64,000 bases of DNA from Cryptomeria japonica (lineage: Eukaryota; Streptophyta; Pinopsida; Cupressales; Cupressaceae), in contig NC_081414.1 in assembly GCF_030272615.1 (NCBI RefSeq), positions 522,042,185 through 522,106,184 on the forward strand. Direction: 5' to 3'. A model generated the notes under the pieces. It had not been told where the DNA came from, ran no database searches, and saw only the letters and a list, made by a program, of their open reading frames with translations. Both the position numbers and the translations under genes were made by a program. Position 1 is the stretch's first letter. Every line of letters starts with the position of its first letter. Below are positions 23,641 through 34,376 of the stretch, in pieces.

Positions 23641-24620
23641 TGACTCTATGGTTATAGCTTCTTGTCATTCTTTGTTGATATACTTTCAAATGATCTGTTG
23701 CATTTTGGTGACATTCCTGAATCATTTATAGTTCCTGGAGTCGAGAGACTCGTTCTTCTTCTTCTAGTATAAGACCTTGCAAGGATACTCGTAGAGAATG
23801 TATCTCTACTTCTATAGGTAATATGGATTCTGATCCATAGACCAAACAATATGGATTTGCCCATGTTGGAGTGCAGATACTAGTTCGGTATGCCCAAAGA
23901 GCAGGATTTAGCTGAATGTGCCAGTCTTTTCCAGCTTCATTGACTGTTTTCTTCAAGATTTTCAAGATAGATTTGTTTGATGCCTTAGCTTGACCATTCC
24001 CTATGGATAATATGGAGTAGAAAACCTATGTTGGATATGAAATTGTTCACATAGCTCCTTCACATCTTAATTTTTGAATGGTCTTCCATTATTAGTGATA
24101 ATGGTCATAGGAACTCCATAGCGACAGATTATATAAGTCAAAATAAATGATGATATTTGTTTTCCTGTCACTGTTGTTAAAGGCATTGCTTCAATCTATT
24201 TAGTAAAATATTCAGTAGCTATCAGAATAAACTTATGTCCATTAGAAGATGGCGGATTTGTCTTTCCTACCAAATCAAGGCCCCATTGTGAAAATGGCCA
24301 TGATCCAGTCATAGGATATAACTCTTATGCTGGTGCATGAATGAGATTCCCATGGATCTGACATTGTTTGCATTTTCTAGCATATGTGAATGAATCTCTC
24401 TCCATAGTAGGCCAATAGTAACCCATACAAAGAAGTTTCTTAGCCAATGTTAAACCACTTGAGTGTGTGCCATAAATACATGCATGAATATCATTAAGAA
24501 CTTTCTCATATTCTTCTTGTTCAAGACATCTCAACAAAGTACCATCTAGACCACGCCTATATAGGATATCAGCAATAATAGTATAATGAGAAGACTGACA
24601 GATAAAATTCCTTCTTTGAT
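23641..24620 (-). pseudogene. Tat-A integrase (decayed)
   Basis: Read on the minus strand. The HHCC finger EEYEKVLNDIHACIYGTHSS...CKQCQIHG is near 24510-24350, then QWGLDLVGKTNP. TNNGRPFKN stands at the second catalytic position (Asn codon 24093-24091) and GNGQAKASNK carries Lys in place of the catalytic Glu (23986-23984). Next come DWHIQLNPALWAYRTS and YGSESILPIEVEIHSLRVSL. Several stops and a frameshift near 23980 break the frame. Colinear with Tat-B 14090-15000. With two of three active-site residues changed, this copy could not work even if the frame were open. Confidence 0.9.
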
Positions 24621-24648
24621 TGCAAGATAAGTCAAGAGGAAGGATATA

Positions 24649-25173
24649 TTATTTTAAATACTGATAGGTTTGATCGTATGAGGATTGACTGGTTCCTGAT
24701 ATATAGAAAATTCGGTAGGTATGCTGGGATTGAATGGTAAAGGTTAAGATATCTTCCATGAGAAATTTGTAATGTTGTTGATTCTCCTTATTTTGCAAGA
24801 GAGGTGCTATTGTAGCCATTGTATCTGTTGCTTTATTCTCATTTCTTGGAATCTGGGTGAATGATATTTCTTTAAAGTGTTCTTTAAACTCCTCCACCAG
24901 TTGTTTGTATGGCATAAGCATATCATCCTTAGTTTGATATTCGTCATTTACTTGGTTGATGATAAGTTGTGAATCACCATAGATATGTAGTTCTTTGACA
25001 TTCCATTCAATGGCCATTTTAAGCCCAATAGCTAATGTTTCATACTCTGCAGTATTATTAGTGCATGGAAACCTCAGTCTATATGATTTGGGAATTGTGT
25101 GTCCTTGAGGTGTGATGAAAAAGATTCATGTGCCTGATCCATATTGTGTATAAGAACCATCAAAGTACAATTC
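24649..25173 (-). pseudogene. Tat-A second (Tat-type) RNase H domain
   Basis: Reads ELYFDGSYTQYGSG, TNNTAEYETLAIGLKMAIEW, GDSQLIINQVNDEYQTKDD and RNENKATDTMATI, giving the D-E-D-D set of an RNase H. This extra domain between the ordinary gypsy RNase H and the integrase is diagnostic of the Tat lineage. Open stretch 25017-24649; one or more stops lie upstream. Confidence 0.88.
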
Positions 25174-26476
25174 CTAAAATTTTGTACTTACTATCAAGAT
25201 ATCTGCATCAGGAAATTCGATGTGCAAAGGCATGTCATTTTGTAAAGGTGCATCAGCCAAATGATCGATGATAACTTGTCCCTTGATAGCTTTTCGGTCA
25301 ACATACTCTATATCAAATTCACTTAGTATCATAACCCATTTGGCTAGTCTCCCTGTCAATATTGACTTGCTCAACAAATATTTGAGAGGATCTATCTTTG
25401 CTATTAGTTTCACAAAATGAATCAACATATAATGTCGCAACTTCTGAGTTGCAAATACAACTGCTAGACATGTCTTTTCTATATGAATTTAACTCATAGC
25501 CAACAAACGTTCTACTGATATAATAAACTACTCTTTCTTTTCCTTCATCATCATGTTGAGCTAGGAGGGCTCCTAATGATACATTTGTTGATGAGATATA
25601 GAGCAATAATGGTTTCCCTTTGGTTGGTGATATCAGTGTTGGAGGACTCATAAGATATTCTTTTATTTTCAAAAAAGATTCTTCACATTTTAGATCCCAT
25701 TTGAATGGAATATTTTTATGTAGAAGATGGGTGAATGGAAGACATCTATCTACTAACTGAGAAAAAAATCTCCTAATTGATTGCAATCTTCCTTGTAAAG
25801 ATCGCAATTGACTTATGTTCCTAGGTGATTCCATCTCCATGATAGCTTTGACTTTTTCAGGATCTACTTCAATTCCACGAGCTGATATAATGTACCCAAG
25901 GAGCTTTCCACAGGTTACCCCAAATGCACATTTCTTTGGATTTAATCTCAATTGATATCTTTCCAGCTTGTCAAAAATCTTGCTTAAAATGTTCAAATGT
26001 TCTTTTCTTGTATGAGATTTTGCAAGTATGTCATCGACATAATCTTCCATAAATGTATGCATCATATCATGGAAAATTATCGTCATAGCCCTTTGATAAG
26101 TCACTCCTGCATTCTTAAGCCCAAATGGTATAACATTCTAGCAATATGTTCCCCATGCACAGGTGAAAGTTGTCTTTTCTTGATCTTCAGGTGCGATTCT
26201 TATTTGATTATATCCTGAGAAGCCATCCATTAATGAAAACATCTCATGCCATACTGACAAGTCCACTATGATATCAATGTTTGGTAGCGGGAAATCATCT
26301 TTTGGACATGCTTTATTCAGATCTCTGAAATCTATACATACGCTTATGCTTTTATCTAGTTTTGATACTGGTACAATACTTGAAACCAATTCTGGATAAG
26401 CAACAGGTATTATAAAACTTGCTTCTAATAGTTTCTTCAGCTCAATTTTTACAAGAAGAGCAATATGCGGATGCAT
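25174..26476 (-). pseudogene. Tat-A reverse transcriptase and gypsy RNase H (decayed)
   Basis: RT begins near 26476 (KIELKKLLEASFIIPV), with CIDFRDLNKACPKDDFPLP, MDGFSGYNQI and YVDDIL (YVDD at 26041-26030), then LGYIISARGIEVDPEKV. The connection and first RNase H follow (HKNIPFKWDLKCEESFLKIK, LLLYISSTNVSLGALL). Open stretches are 26476-26138, 26104-25319 and 25440-25174. A stop lies near 26138 and a frameshift between 25480 and 25440, after which ILSEFDIEYVDRKAIKGQ is recovered. This region is the part missing from Tat-B. Confidence 0.93.
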
Positions 26477-26488
26477 CTTTCTTAGCTT

Positions 26489-28690
26489 CTACTTAACTGG
26501 TTTTGCTTTTAAATACACATTAAGATGATGCATGATAAGATCTGGATTAAGTCCTGGCATATCTGCATAGGACCAAGCAGAGTTTATTTGTCTTTGCTTA
26601 AAGAATTTCATGTATTCTTTCCTCTCTTTTTCTGATAATAAGGCAGCATAATGAAGTATTTTAGGATCCTTTGATGTACCAATGTTTATTGCTTCTAAAG
26701 GTTCTATCAGGATAGCAGATCTCTCTTGAAAATATGCAGGAAGAATGTCAAACTTTCCATCTTCAGGCGCCTGAAAGAGGTTTTCACCATCAGATGTGTC
26801 ATTTATTTTCCCTTTTGATTGATCTAGTGTTGCCATGAAACAATTTTTAACAATAGGTCTCTTTCCTTGTTTTATTTTGCATTTGCGACTGGAAAGTTTG
26901 GCATTCTCCTGAATATGAGAAACATTACTTGATTTAGCAATGGAAGATATCTTAGGTGTGATGGGTTTGACAACATTAAGGTACACAACTAAGTCATGAT
27001 CATTTGAAAAGACATTTAGTTCAGGGTTGTCTAAATTATCCCAATCAATTAGTTCAGGATGAAGAAGGGGTAAATCATAATCACTGTCATCATTAGGTGT
27101 TTCAACATTCATGACATAATGATCATAACTTGGCATAGAATAGGTACTATCATAGATTAAATGTTTTTGAGAATTGTCTTTCTCAAGTGTCTTCGAATTA
27201 GTTCCAACAAAATCAATATTAGCATTTTGTAGTTCACACTCAAGTGGTTCTTCAACTGATGTTTGTCCCTTAAATGAATGGATTATATCGACACACACAT
27301 CTTAAATACTGCAAATTCCTTCTTGATTGACCTCATTTGCATTTTGGAGTTGACATACTTGTGTACATGATAAAGAGGATTCTTTTGCTAGATTTTGTCT
27401 CCTTTCAAACTCAACTTCTTCTGGACTAATAGTCAATCCAACTTGACTATCTCTTAATTCTTCTATGGTTCTACCACATCTGGATACATGTTGTTCCTCT
27501 TTTGATGAAAATATTGTATTTCCATTTGCTTGATCTATCCTTGTTTGTACTTCTTGTGGCATTACTTCTTTGTCTTTGTCATTCCCTTTCCTTTTTGCAT
27601 ATGCCTCTTTTCTCTAAATTCTGAGTTTTTCTTGCCTTCTTTCTAGCTCCATCTTTTGTTTTGTAATAGACAAGTCTTCTTTTGTGATAGCTTCTTAGTC
27701 TTCATTGTGTTCTTTACTTGATGTAGTAGATAAGACATCTGGACCCCATTCATACTCATTTGAATCTGTCTCTGAATCCTGGTCTAGGATTACCATACCT
27801 GGAATGTTGCATGGTGCAAAAAGTTCTCTGATTTCTGCCATCTCTATTTTTACTACTTCTGGAATATCTTATTCAGATTTTGCATTTGTTTGTATTTTTA
27901 GAACTTGTTGACAAGATTTTCCTTTACCTTTGATGGTAATATCCTCTTCTTTCTTTTCATGTTCCTCTTGCTTCTTTTGTTTATTGGTTACTATTTCAGC
28001 CACTTGATGTAGCTTTTCTTGCCAATTTTCTTCTTTAGAAACTAATTTTTTTCTCCACTTTTGTTGTTGATGATTATGTTGCCTTTGATTGGATTTTAGA
28101 TATCCAAGCCTAGATTTATCTTCTTTGGATTGTGAGTGTGGACAAATAGGTTCTAAAATACCTTGATGTCGCTTACCAATTGGTCCTTTTCCGTCATATC
28201 CCATTTTTTGCATGATTTCATAACCTTTGCCATATTGTTTTATGGGAATATTGACTTCTGCTGCTATTGCTATAGTTTTATCTTCATCCTTGTACAACCA
28301 ACCAAGAATGTCTTTGTCTTCATTTTCTTCTTTAAGAGTTCCAACACTAACAAATGTCCCTTTAAACATATGTTCTGATCTTTCCGATGTCTTTGATTGA
28401 ATATTTGTAGGCTTTCCATATGACTTAGGGGAAAGTGGAAAATTATGCAAAGAATATTTTCCCATTCCTTCATCATTTAATATGAGCTTTTCCTCAAAAG
28501 TTTCCCATAACTTTGCTTGAATTTCTTTGGTAGGATATATTGATTCTCTGTTATGTGGAACTCTTGTATCTTGTGTTGGCTTCAAATTATTGCAATATTG
28601 ACTAGAATATGCAATTATAGTGATCTCTTGTCCTTCATGAGAAAATTTCACACATTGATGATATGTAGAAGGAACTGCTTGCATCTTGTG
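26489..28690 (-). pseudogene. Tat-A pol linker with G-patch domain (decayed)
   Basis: Three open stretches (28684-27869, 27562-27302, 27298-26489) lie between protease and RT. Near 28237-28158 the protein reads KGYEIMQKMGYDGKGPIG, a clear G-patch (glycine-rich RNA-binding motif). It sits directly C-terminal to the protease, an arrangement also known in some retroviruses. A Lys/Glu-rich, probably coiled stretch follows (QEEHEKKEEDITIKGKGKS; later MELERRQEKL). The final acidic part (PELIDWDNLDNPELNVFSND, ENLFQAPEDGKFDILP) is shared with Tat-B. The function of the linker is unknown. Confidence 0.8.
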
Positions 28691-28984
28691 AATCCATGGT
28701 CATCCTAGAAGAATGTTGTAAGATAGGTTCAAATCTAAAACCTGACACAATGTATCCCTTTCCACGAGTCCTATTTTTATTGGTAGCATAACAGTTCCTT
28801 TAGAAGAACATTCTGCCTCATCATAAGCCTTGATGGTTATTTTCTTTTTCAGGTCTACTGCATTTTCTGAATATCCCAAAGCTTTTATCAAACTTAATGC
28901 ACAAATGTTTAAGCCAACTCCTCCATCTATGACTACACGTTTAACACGAGTTTTATTAATGGAGACTTCAACATGTAAAGGAGC
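28691..28984 (-). pseudogene. Tat-A aspartic protease (decayed)
   Basis: VVIDGGVGLNICALSLIKAL (Asp codon 28927-28925), then GYSENAVDLKKKI and CQVLDLNLSYNILLG. The active-site word is DGG rather than DSG/DTG, exactly as in Tat-B, so DGG may be ancestral in this family. The upstream gag frame ends at 28933 through a frameshift. Confidence 0.82.
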
Positions 28985-30964
28985 ATTGTGAGGATGTTGT
29001 AAGGATGCATCATCATTTTCAGAAAATGATAAGCAATAGGAGCTATAAGGTGCCCTACCATGTTTTGGAACTGATCTACATTCAAATCTTTTGAAACTGT
29101 TGTTTCCACTAAAGCTTTCTCCAAAATTTTCTTATGCATAGGTGAAACCTTGAGAAGTTCCAGAATTGATATTTGAGTGGGTATTCTTTGTAATTTCTCT
29201 ACTAAATTGTATTGTTGTGATGTGGATGTTGGGTCTTTTGCTATACCTAGAAAGGTAATCTTTGCTTTGCTTCTCGTAATAACATTGATTGGCTCTGAAG
29301 ATGGATTATCTTTAACAATAATTACATTTACCACATCATCATATGTATAAGTGTAATTCACTTTGGCTTTTCCTTTGTCATCTTTTAATTGGGATGGTTC
29401 ACCTTTGTCATAATTTGGAAGTGGAGTTTTGAAAGCTAGGTGTGATTCATTTGTCTTATGGCTATCCATTGTGATGGTTCCATTATCAATTAGATCTTGG
29501 ATAAGGTGTTTCAATCTCTGACAATCATTTGTTAGGTGTCCTTTATTCCAATGGTAATTGCAAAAATGATTGTCATTCCACCAATTTGGCTTGACTGGTG
29601 GTTCATAACTTCTTGCCTCTGGTAAAATAATCAATTTGTTGGCAAGTAGAGTTTTTAGAGTTGATTCCAAAGGTTCTCCAATGTTTGTGAATTTCCTCCA
29701 AGGATTGGAGAAAAATGACTTGGCTTTATTGTTTTCCGGATTGTTATTGCTTGGGATTTGACTTGATAGATTAAAAATTGGTTGTTGTTGTTGTTTTGTA
29801 GTACTATTATCGTCATTTCTTTCATTGCTGACATTCTTATTCTTTGACCAGAACTTGGGTTTGTCATTATTGTTGTTGTTGTATGAATTATTGTAAAGTT
29901 TTATCTCTCCTTTCTTTACCATTGTGTTCTCTATTTTCAGACCATTCTCGATCATTTTGGCAAAAGAGGGAGGACATTACATTCTAAGTTGATAACTCAT
30001 TTCACTGATAAGATTATCAATGAATATGTCCATCTTTTCTTGATCAGGTACGTCTCGGGGATACCTATTAAACATGCGCTTCCATCGTTGTAAGAAGATC
30101 ATATATGATTCACCATTCTTTTGTTTAACATTGCAGAGATCCAACATTGTTATCTCATTCCTTATATTGTAGGAGTATTGTGAAATAAATCTATTCACAA
30201 GTTCTTCAAAAGATTTGATTCCGGATGGTAATCTTGAAAACCACTCCATTGATTGTCCATTTAAACTCCTAGGAAAAAGATGCATAAGGTAAGTTTCATC
30301 ATGAGCAAATTCCATGCCCATAGTACAACTCCCTAATGTGATCCCGAGGATCAAATTTTCCATTGTATTTGTCATATTTAGGAATCTCGCAATGTTGCAG
30401 AAATGGTATCATATTCAAATTATTATTGAACGGATATGGGCATATATCTTCTAATGAATACTTCTTGGAGCTTGTTCCATTTTGCATGTCTTGTATCTAT
30501 TGTTGTAGAATTTGCATCTGTTGAGTAAGGTTTGATAATGGATTATCCACATAGTTTCTTCTTGTTTCTTCGTGAGTTCTTTTATCACTACACTCTTTTC
30601 TTGTGTCATCCCTTTCTCTCCTTGTTTCTTTATTAATTTATTTGTTCACATCTTTTTTATTTGGATCATCTGTGTTTTGGGTGTTACTTGCCTCCGCATC
30701 TTGTTTCAAGCTTTCTATGTTAAAGTCTTGTGGTAGTTTAGCTCCAGATTTTGTCAACATCAAAAGATATTTCTCTTTTTCCTTTGTCAACAATTTTTCC
30801 ATTAGCCTATCAAATTTAAAATCTTGCTCGAGGTCTCTAATGATGCTATTGATTGCTTCTTCGTCAACAACGGTAAACCCAAAAGTTTGAAATACAGGAT
30901 TATCTTCTTCCTCCATTTGTTGTTTTCTAAGTTGTTCGAATTGAGCTCTAGTCCAAACTGGCAT
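28985..30964 (-). pseudogene. Tat-A Gag (decayed)
   Basis: Starts MPVWTRAQFEQLRKQQMEEE at 30964, with no better start nearby. The retrotransposon gag domain reads YDKYNGKFDPRDHIRELY, MEFAHDETYLMHLFPRSL, QSMEWFSRLPSGIKSFEELV and FLQRWKRMFNRYPRDVPDQE (about 30400-29980). After an Asn-rich spacer comes the knuckle CNYHWNKGHLTNDC (29561-29520), of the C-x2-H-x4-H-x4-C type usual in Tat elements. PTQISILELLKVSPMHKKIL follows near 29200. Frame changes occur near 30370-30300 and stops near 30638 and 29977. Confidence 0.88.
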
Positions 30965-32280
30965 GTGATTATTTCAAAATTGTTGAAATTTCCAAAGGAC
31001 AAAGTCAATAGGTGATTATTGGTTTAGGAAGATATGCTTTGTTGATTTTGCCTCTATTGTTTGTTTGTTGTGATAAAGCATCTCTTTGTTGAAAAGCACG
31101 TCTTTGCAAAATTTCACCGTCAAACTCTGTACCGCAACCACGTAAGTAGTGACGAAAATGGTGTAGGAATGTCCTATGTTTTAATAAGATCTTGCGATTG
31201 ATATACAAGAATCTTATTCTTTTCTGAGTAGCTTTATAACTGGGTTTTCTTTTCTTGAGGTGATACTTAAAAGTCATATAAGCATTTGACAATTTACAAG
31301 TTTGTTTGATTCCAATTTTGGTGCAATTCTGATTTTCATATAACCTAGGTTCAAAATAGGAAAGATATATCCAAGATTATGAACCTAGTATAGATTGATC
31401 AAGCTTCATGATAGAGGATTTGATTATCCTGATGAGAGACTTGACAATGATGTTGATTCTTTTTTGCACTTAAGATGTTTGAATCAATAGCTTGTTGAAT
31501 GTTGATGCTTATATAACTTCTTGGGAATAACCTGTGGGATTAGTGACCTAGTTGTTTGAGCTAGTTTGATAATACGTGATAGTTTAGAGACAAACCTACT
31601 TCAAGAATTATTTTGATACTGATGTTTTGACACTTTGGTTTTGATCTGGAGTTTCAAGTGTTGGAAAGCTTTTGTATTACCCTTTTGATCAAACTTTTTT
31701 AGCAATTTGTTGAATTTTTGCTCACTTGTAGATGATAATTTTCTTCAATTTTTGACCATTTGGAACATGTTACAGATATAGAAGACACAATGTCTAATAA
31801 ACAAAATGCACAAGCAAGTAGAAATCTTATGGCAGGTTGAGACAATAGTTATTGAATCTCACATGGGGTTTCCCCCGAGGCTACGCTATTCAAAGCGGAT
31901 ATTTAGATGCTTGACCCCACTGGCTCCACCCTTGACACTCACTTCTCTGGGGCAACCAAGCACCAGTTTCCATGAAAACTCCGCATGGCAAACTTTATAT
32001 CTCTACTAGGAACCGTATGTGTGTGAGCCGATTCAGAGGTCCGACCTCCTATGCCAGCAAGTAGAAGGATTTTGGCAACTAGTACAAGTGGTTTTTAGTA
32101 AAGGCTTCTGGTCATGTGGCCATACATGCAGCACTTTCAGCTCTGTAAATAAAAAAGGTTTCCATCCTATAGAGGTTACGCTCCATAGGGTTTATGGGGA
32201 AACATAGTGTCGGTATGAACTTATCAGCACATGTTGTTTGAGACTTTCATCACAAACATGATTTATTTATCGTGGATTGG

Positions 32281-32395
32281 AAGGACTCGGTATTAGCCTA
32301 TTTCCACTTTAGGTCGTTCCCCTCTTACTGGCCCCCTCAAGGCAGCTCGGGAAGGCAGGCCCTCTAAAGGATTTAATTGCTTGAAAGTAAAGAAA
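32281..32395 (-). other. Conserved leader block of the Tat family
   Basis: On the minus strand it reads TTTACTTTCAAG...GGGCCTGCC...GGGGGCCAGTAAGAGGGGAA and so on, aligning with 2458-2580 of Tat-B. Bases surrounding it are much less alike. Confidence 0.65.
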
Positions 32396-32819
32396 GCATA
32401 AAAGAGTGGGTTTGGCTTTTTGGTCACCCAATTAAGGGGAGAGCATATACCTACCACTTTCGAGACACAAAATATAAGTGTTCTTTTTAACCTTTTCAAA
32501 GCAATTGCTGGCTAAGTCCTATTTCGAGATGTTGCTCCAGCAAGCATGGTGTTTATTATAGCCTTTTTAAAAAGTCTATGTGCAACTATTTTTAGAGAAG
32601 TTACTAAAAATGCAAGTGGCATGTTGTCAATTTATCCTCTTAGTTAGACTAAATGAACAAGACATGATATATTACTTCCCAAAATAAGGCCTTTAATTAA
32701 CTAGATGAGGAAATGCATAAAATTTGCCTTAAACACCATCTTGCACATGCATGTTAGTAGTTTGAAAAATCTAATTTCTTGGACATTCGGACCTGCAAGA
32801 AAATTTTGTTAGTTGGAAA

Positions 32820-33145
32820 CAAAAGCGCTATTCTAACATATGTGCTATCTTTTTACTCAAATGCGCTAATCTTTAGAGCAAAAGCGCTAACCTAGACTAC
32901 AAAAGCGCTGCTCTGCGGATACAAAAATGTGATTTCTTTAATAAATGCGCTAATCTAGAGGACAAAAGCGCTACCCTAGAAGACAAAAGCGCTAACCGAC
33001 AATGCTAATGCACAAATTTTCAGACAAAAGCACTAACCTGCATGGCATATGCGCTAACCTGTGATGCAAATGCACTAACCTATCGAACAAAAGCGCTGCC
33101 AGAATTCACACATGCGTGAATTTGCATTACAAATGCGTTAATTTT
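32820..33145 (-). repeat. Degenerate AGCGCTTTTG array (right array of Tat-A)
   Basis: On the plus strand 11 or more copies of CAAAAGCGCTAACCT or CAAATGCGCTAATCT, spaced about 20-30 bp; on the minus strand TTAGCGCTTTTG. It lies between primer-binding site and leader, upstream of Gag. The motif is that of the left array (18754-19045), in opposite genomic orientation. Confidence 0.82.
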
Positions 33146-33187
33146 ACTTTTAGCGAGATTTTTAAAGGTATATGCGAGGTCCATGAA

Positions 33188-33204
33188 CCCCACGGTGGGC
33201 GCCA
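33188..33204 (-). other. Tat-A primer-binding site
   Basis: Minus strand TGGCGCCCACCGTGGGG, three bases inside the 5' LTR. The typical Tat-lineage form. Confidence 0.88.
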
Positions 33205-33207
33205 GAA

Positions 33208-34376
33208 TGTGTCGACTTGAATTTCATTCTCAGAATGCTACCTGCAACAAGTTAGTTTCACAAAATACCAATGGAAGTGCTACAAGAAATCCAAACTCAA
33301 CCAATGAAACTACATGAAATACATATGAAATAAAAACATTAATATTACCTTCATGGTTTATGTCTCATTGTGTCCTAACTCCACTGTTCCTAGTTGCAGA
33401 TGGTGTGCTCTTAGACAATGCGCTGCTAGCTTCCAAGATGGCATATGAAGAATGGACTGATAACTGGTAGTTAACTGATGCTATGATATGCAATACTACA
33501 TGATTATGCTAAAATGATTATGCTATTTGCTTCAAGATTAAAACTCACAGATGCATAAGTTTTACAAATGATCTGCTTGAAAATGCCCTTAAAGTCTATT
33601 GAAGTCTAACTCTCTCTCAACTGAAGCTCTTGATTTTATAGACCTCGAGAGGATGAAATGATGTAGCTTAGATCAACAATCATGATCAGATTTGCAGATT
33701 TGGATGCCTGTGAGCAAAGGTGAAGGTTGAGAAAAAGGGGGAAGGAGAAGACAAGTGTCACTCATCTCACCTTGACTGGGTTGCCGACTGAGGGAATCTA
33801 GGGATGGTTAGAGAAGATTTAAGCATGATAGGACAAGTGGACTCAAGTCCTTCCTAAGATGTAGGGAGTGTTGGAGAGAATATAGGAAATGGTTATGAAA
33901 TATGTGTACGTACACCATATTCATTAAGTTTGGTGGTTGAAGATAAATGATGAATTAATATTTAGGAAATATTAATTTCCTTAGCCACATGATGGATGAG
34001 TTGGCAAAGGGAAGATGAAGTGGAGATGGAAGGTGAGTTGGATGAGGGGGATTAAATAATTTAAGAAATTATTTAATATTTGAGACTATAGGATAGGAGA
34101 ATAACTATTAAATATTAGATATTTAATTGATTGAAGGAGATAATTAAATATTAGATATTTAATTAACTTGGTCAGAGGAATAATTAAATATTAGATATTT
34201 AATTATTTTAGAGGAATAAAATAGATGAATTAATTAATAAAATATTAATTAATAGAAATACACGAAATGAATTAAATAAATTAATCTTTTCAAATTAACT
34301 ATTTAATAGAAGAATAATTATTAAATAAATATAAAATATTTATTTAATTGCTCATAGCCATTTTTATGTGTATACA
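33208..34376 (-). repeat. Tat-A 5' LTR
   Basis: On the minus strand it starts TGTATACACATAAAAATGG and ends GTCGACACA, about 1169 bp. Bases 33678-34376 match the split 3' LTR (1-477 plus 18030-18236). The first 20 bases resemble the start of the Tat-B LTR, but the bodies differ. Confidence 0.88.

Larger units (their letters stand above)
30965..33187 (-). other. Tat-A untranslated leader
   Basis: About 2.2 kb between primer-binding site and Gag. No convincing ORF. It contains the motif array at 32820-33145 and a block at 32395-32281 homologous to the Tat-B leader. Whether an intron is removed from it cannot be judged. Confidence 0.65.
1..34376 (-). mobile_element. Tat-A: minus-strand Ty3/gypsy (Tat lineage) LTR retrotransposon, outer element
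   Basis: The 5' LTR is at 33208-34376 and the 3' LTR is split between 1-477 and 18030-18236; its outer end lies before the window. Domain order on the minus strand is gag, protease, G-patch, RT, RNase H, a second RNase H, integrase. The second RNase H (AEYE, GDSQL) and the gag knuckle of C-x2-H-x4-H-x4-C form are typical of the Tat lineage. The primer-binding site is at 33188-33204 and a purine tract lies next to 18236. The internal region is about 15 kb and holds an antisense PMD gene (19390-21537). The 3' LTR is interrupted by Tat-B. All ORFs carry stops or frameshifts, so the copy is dead. The right flank begins TCAAT; the matching left flank is outside the window. Confidence 0.88.

Noticed and set aside
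32820-33145. Regularly spaced repeats that might suggest a CRISPR array.
   Set aside because: Units are degenerate and short, spacers are not unique, and the array lies in a plant retrotransposon leader.
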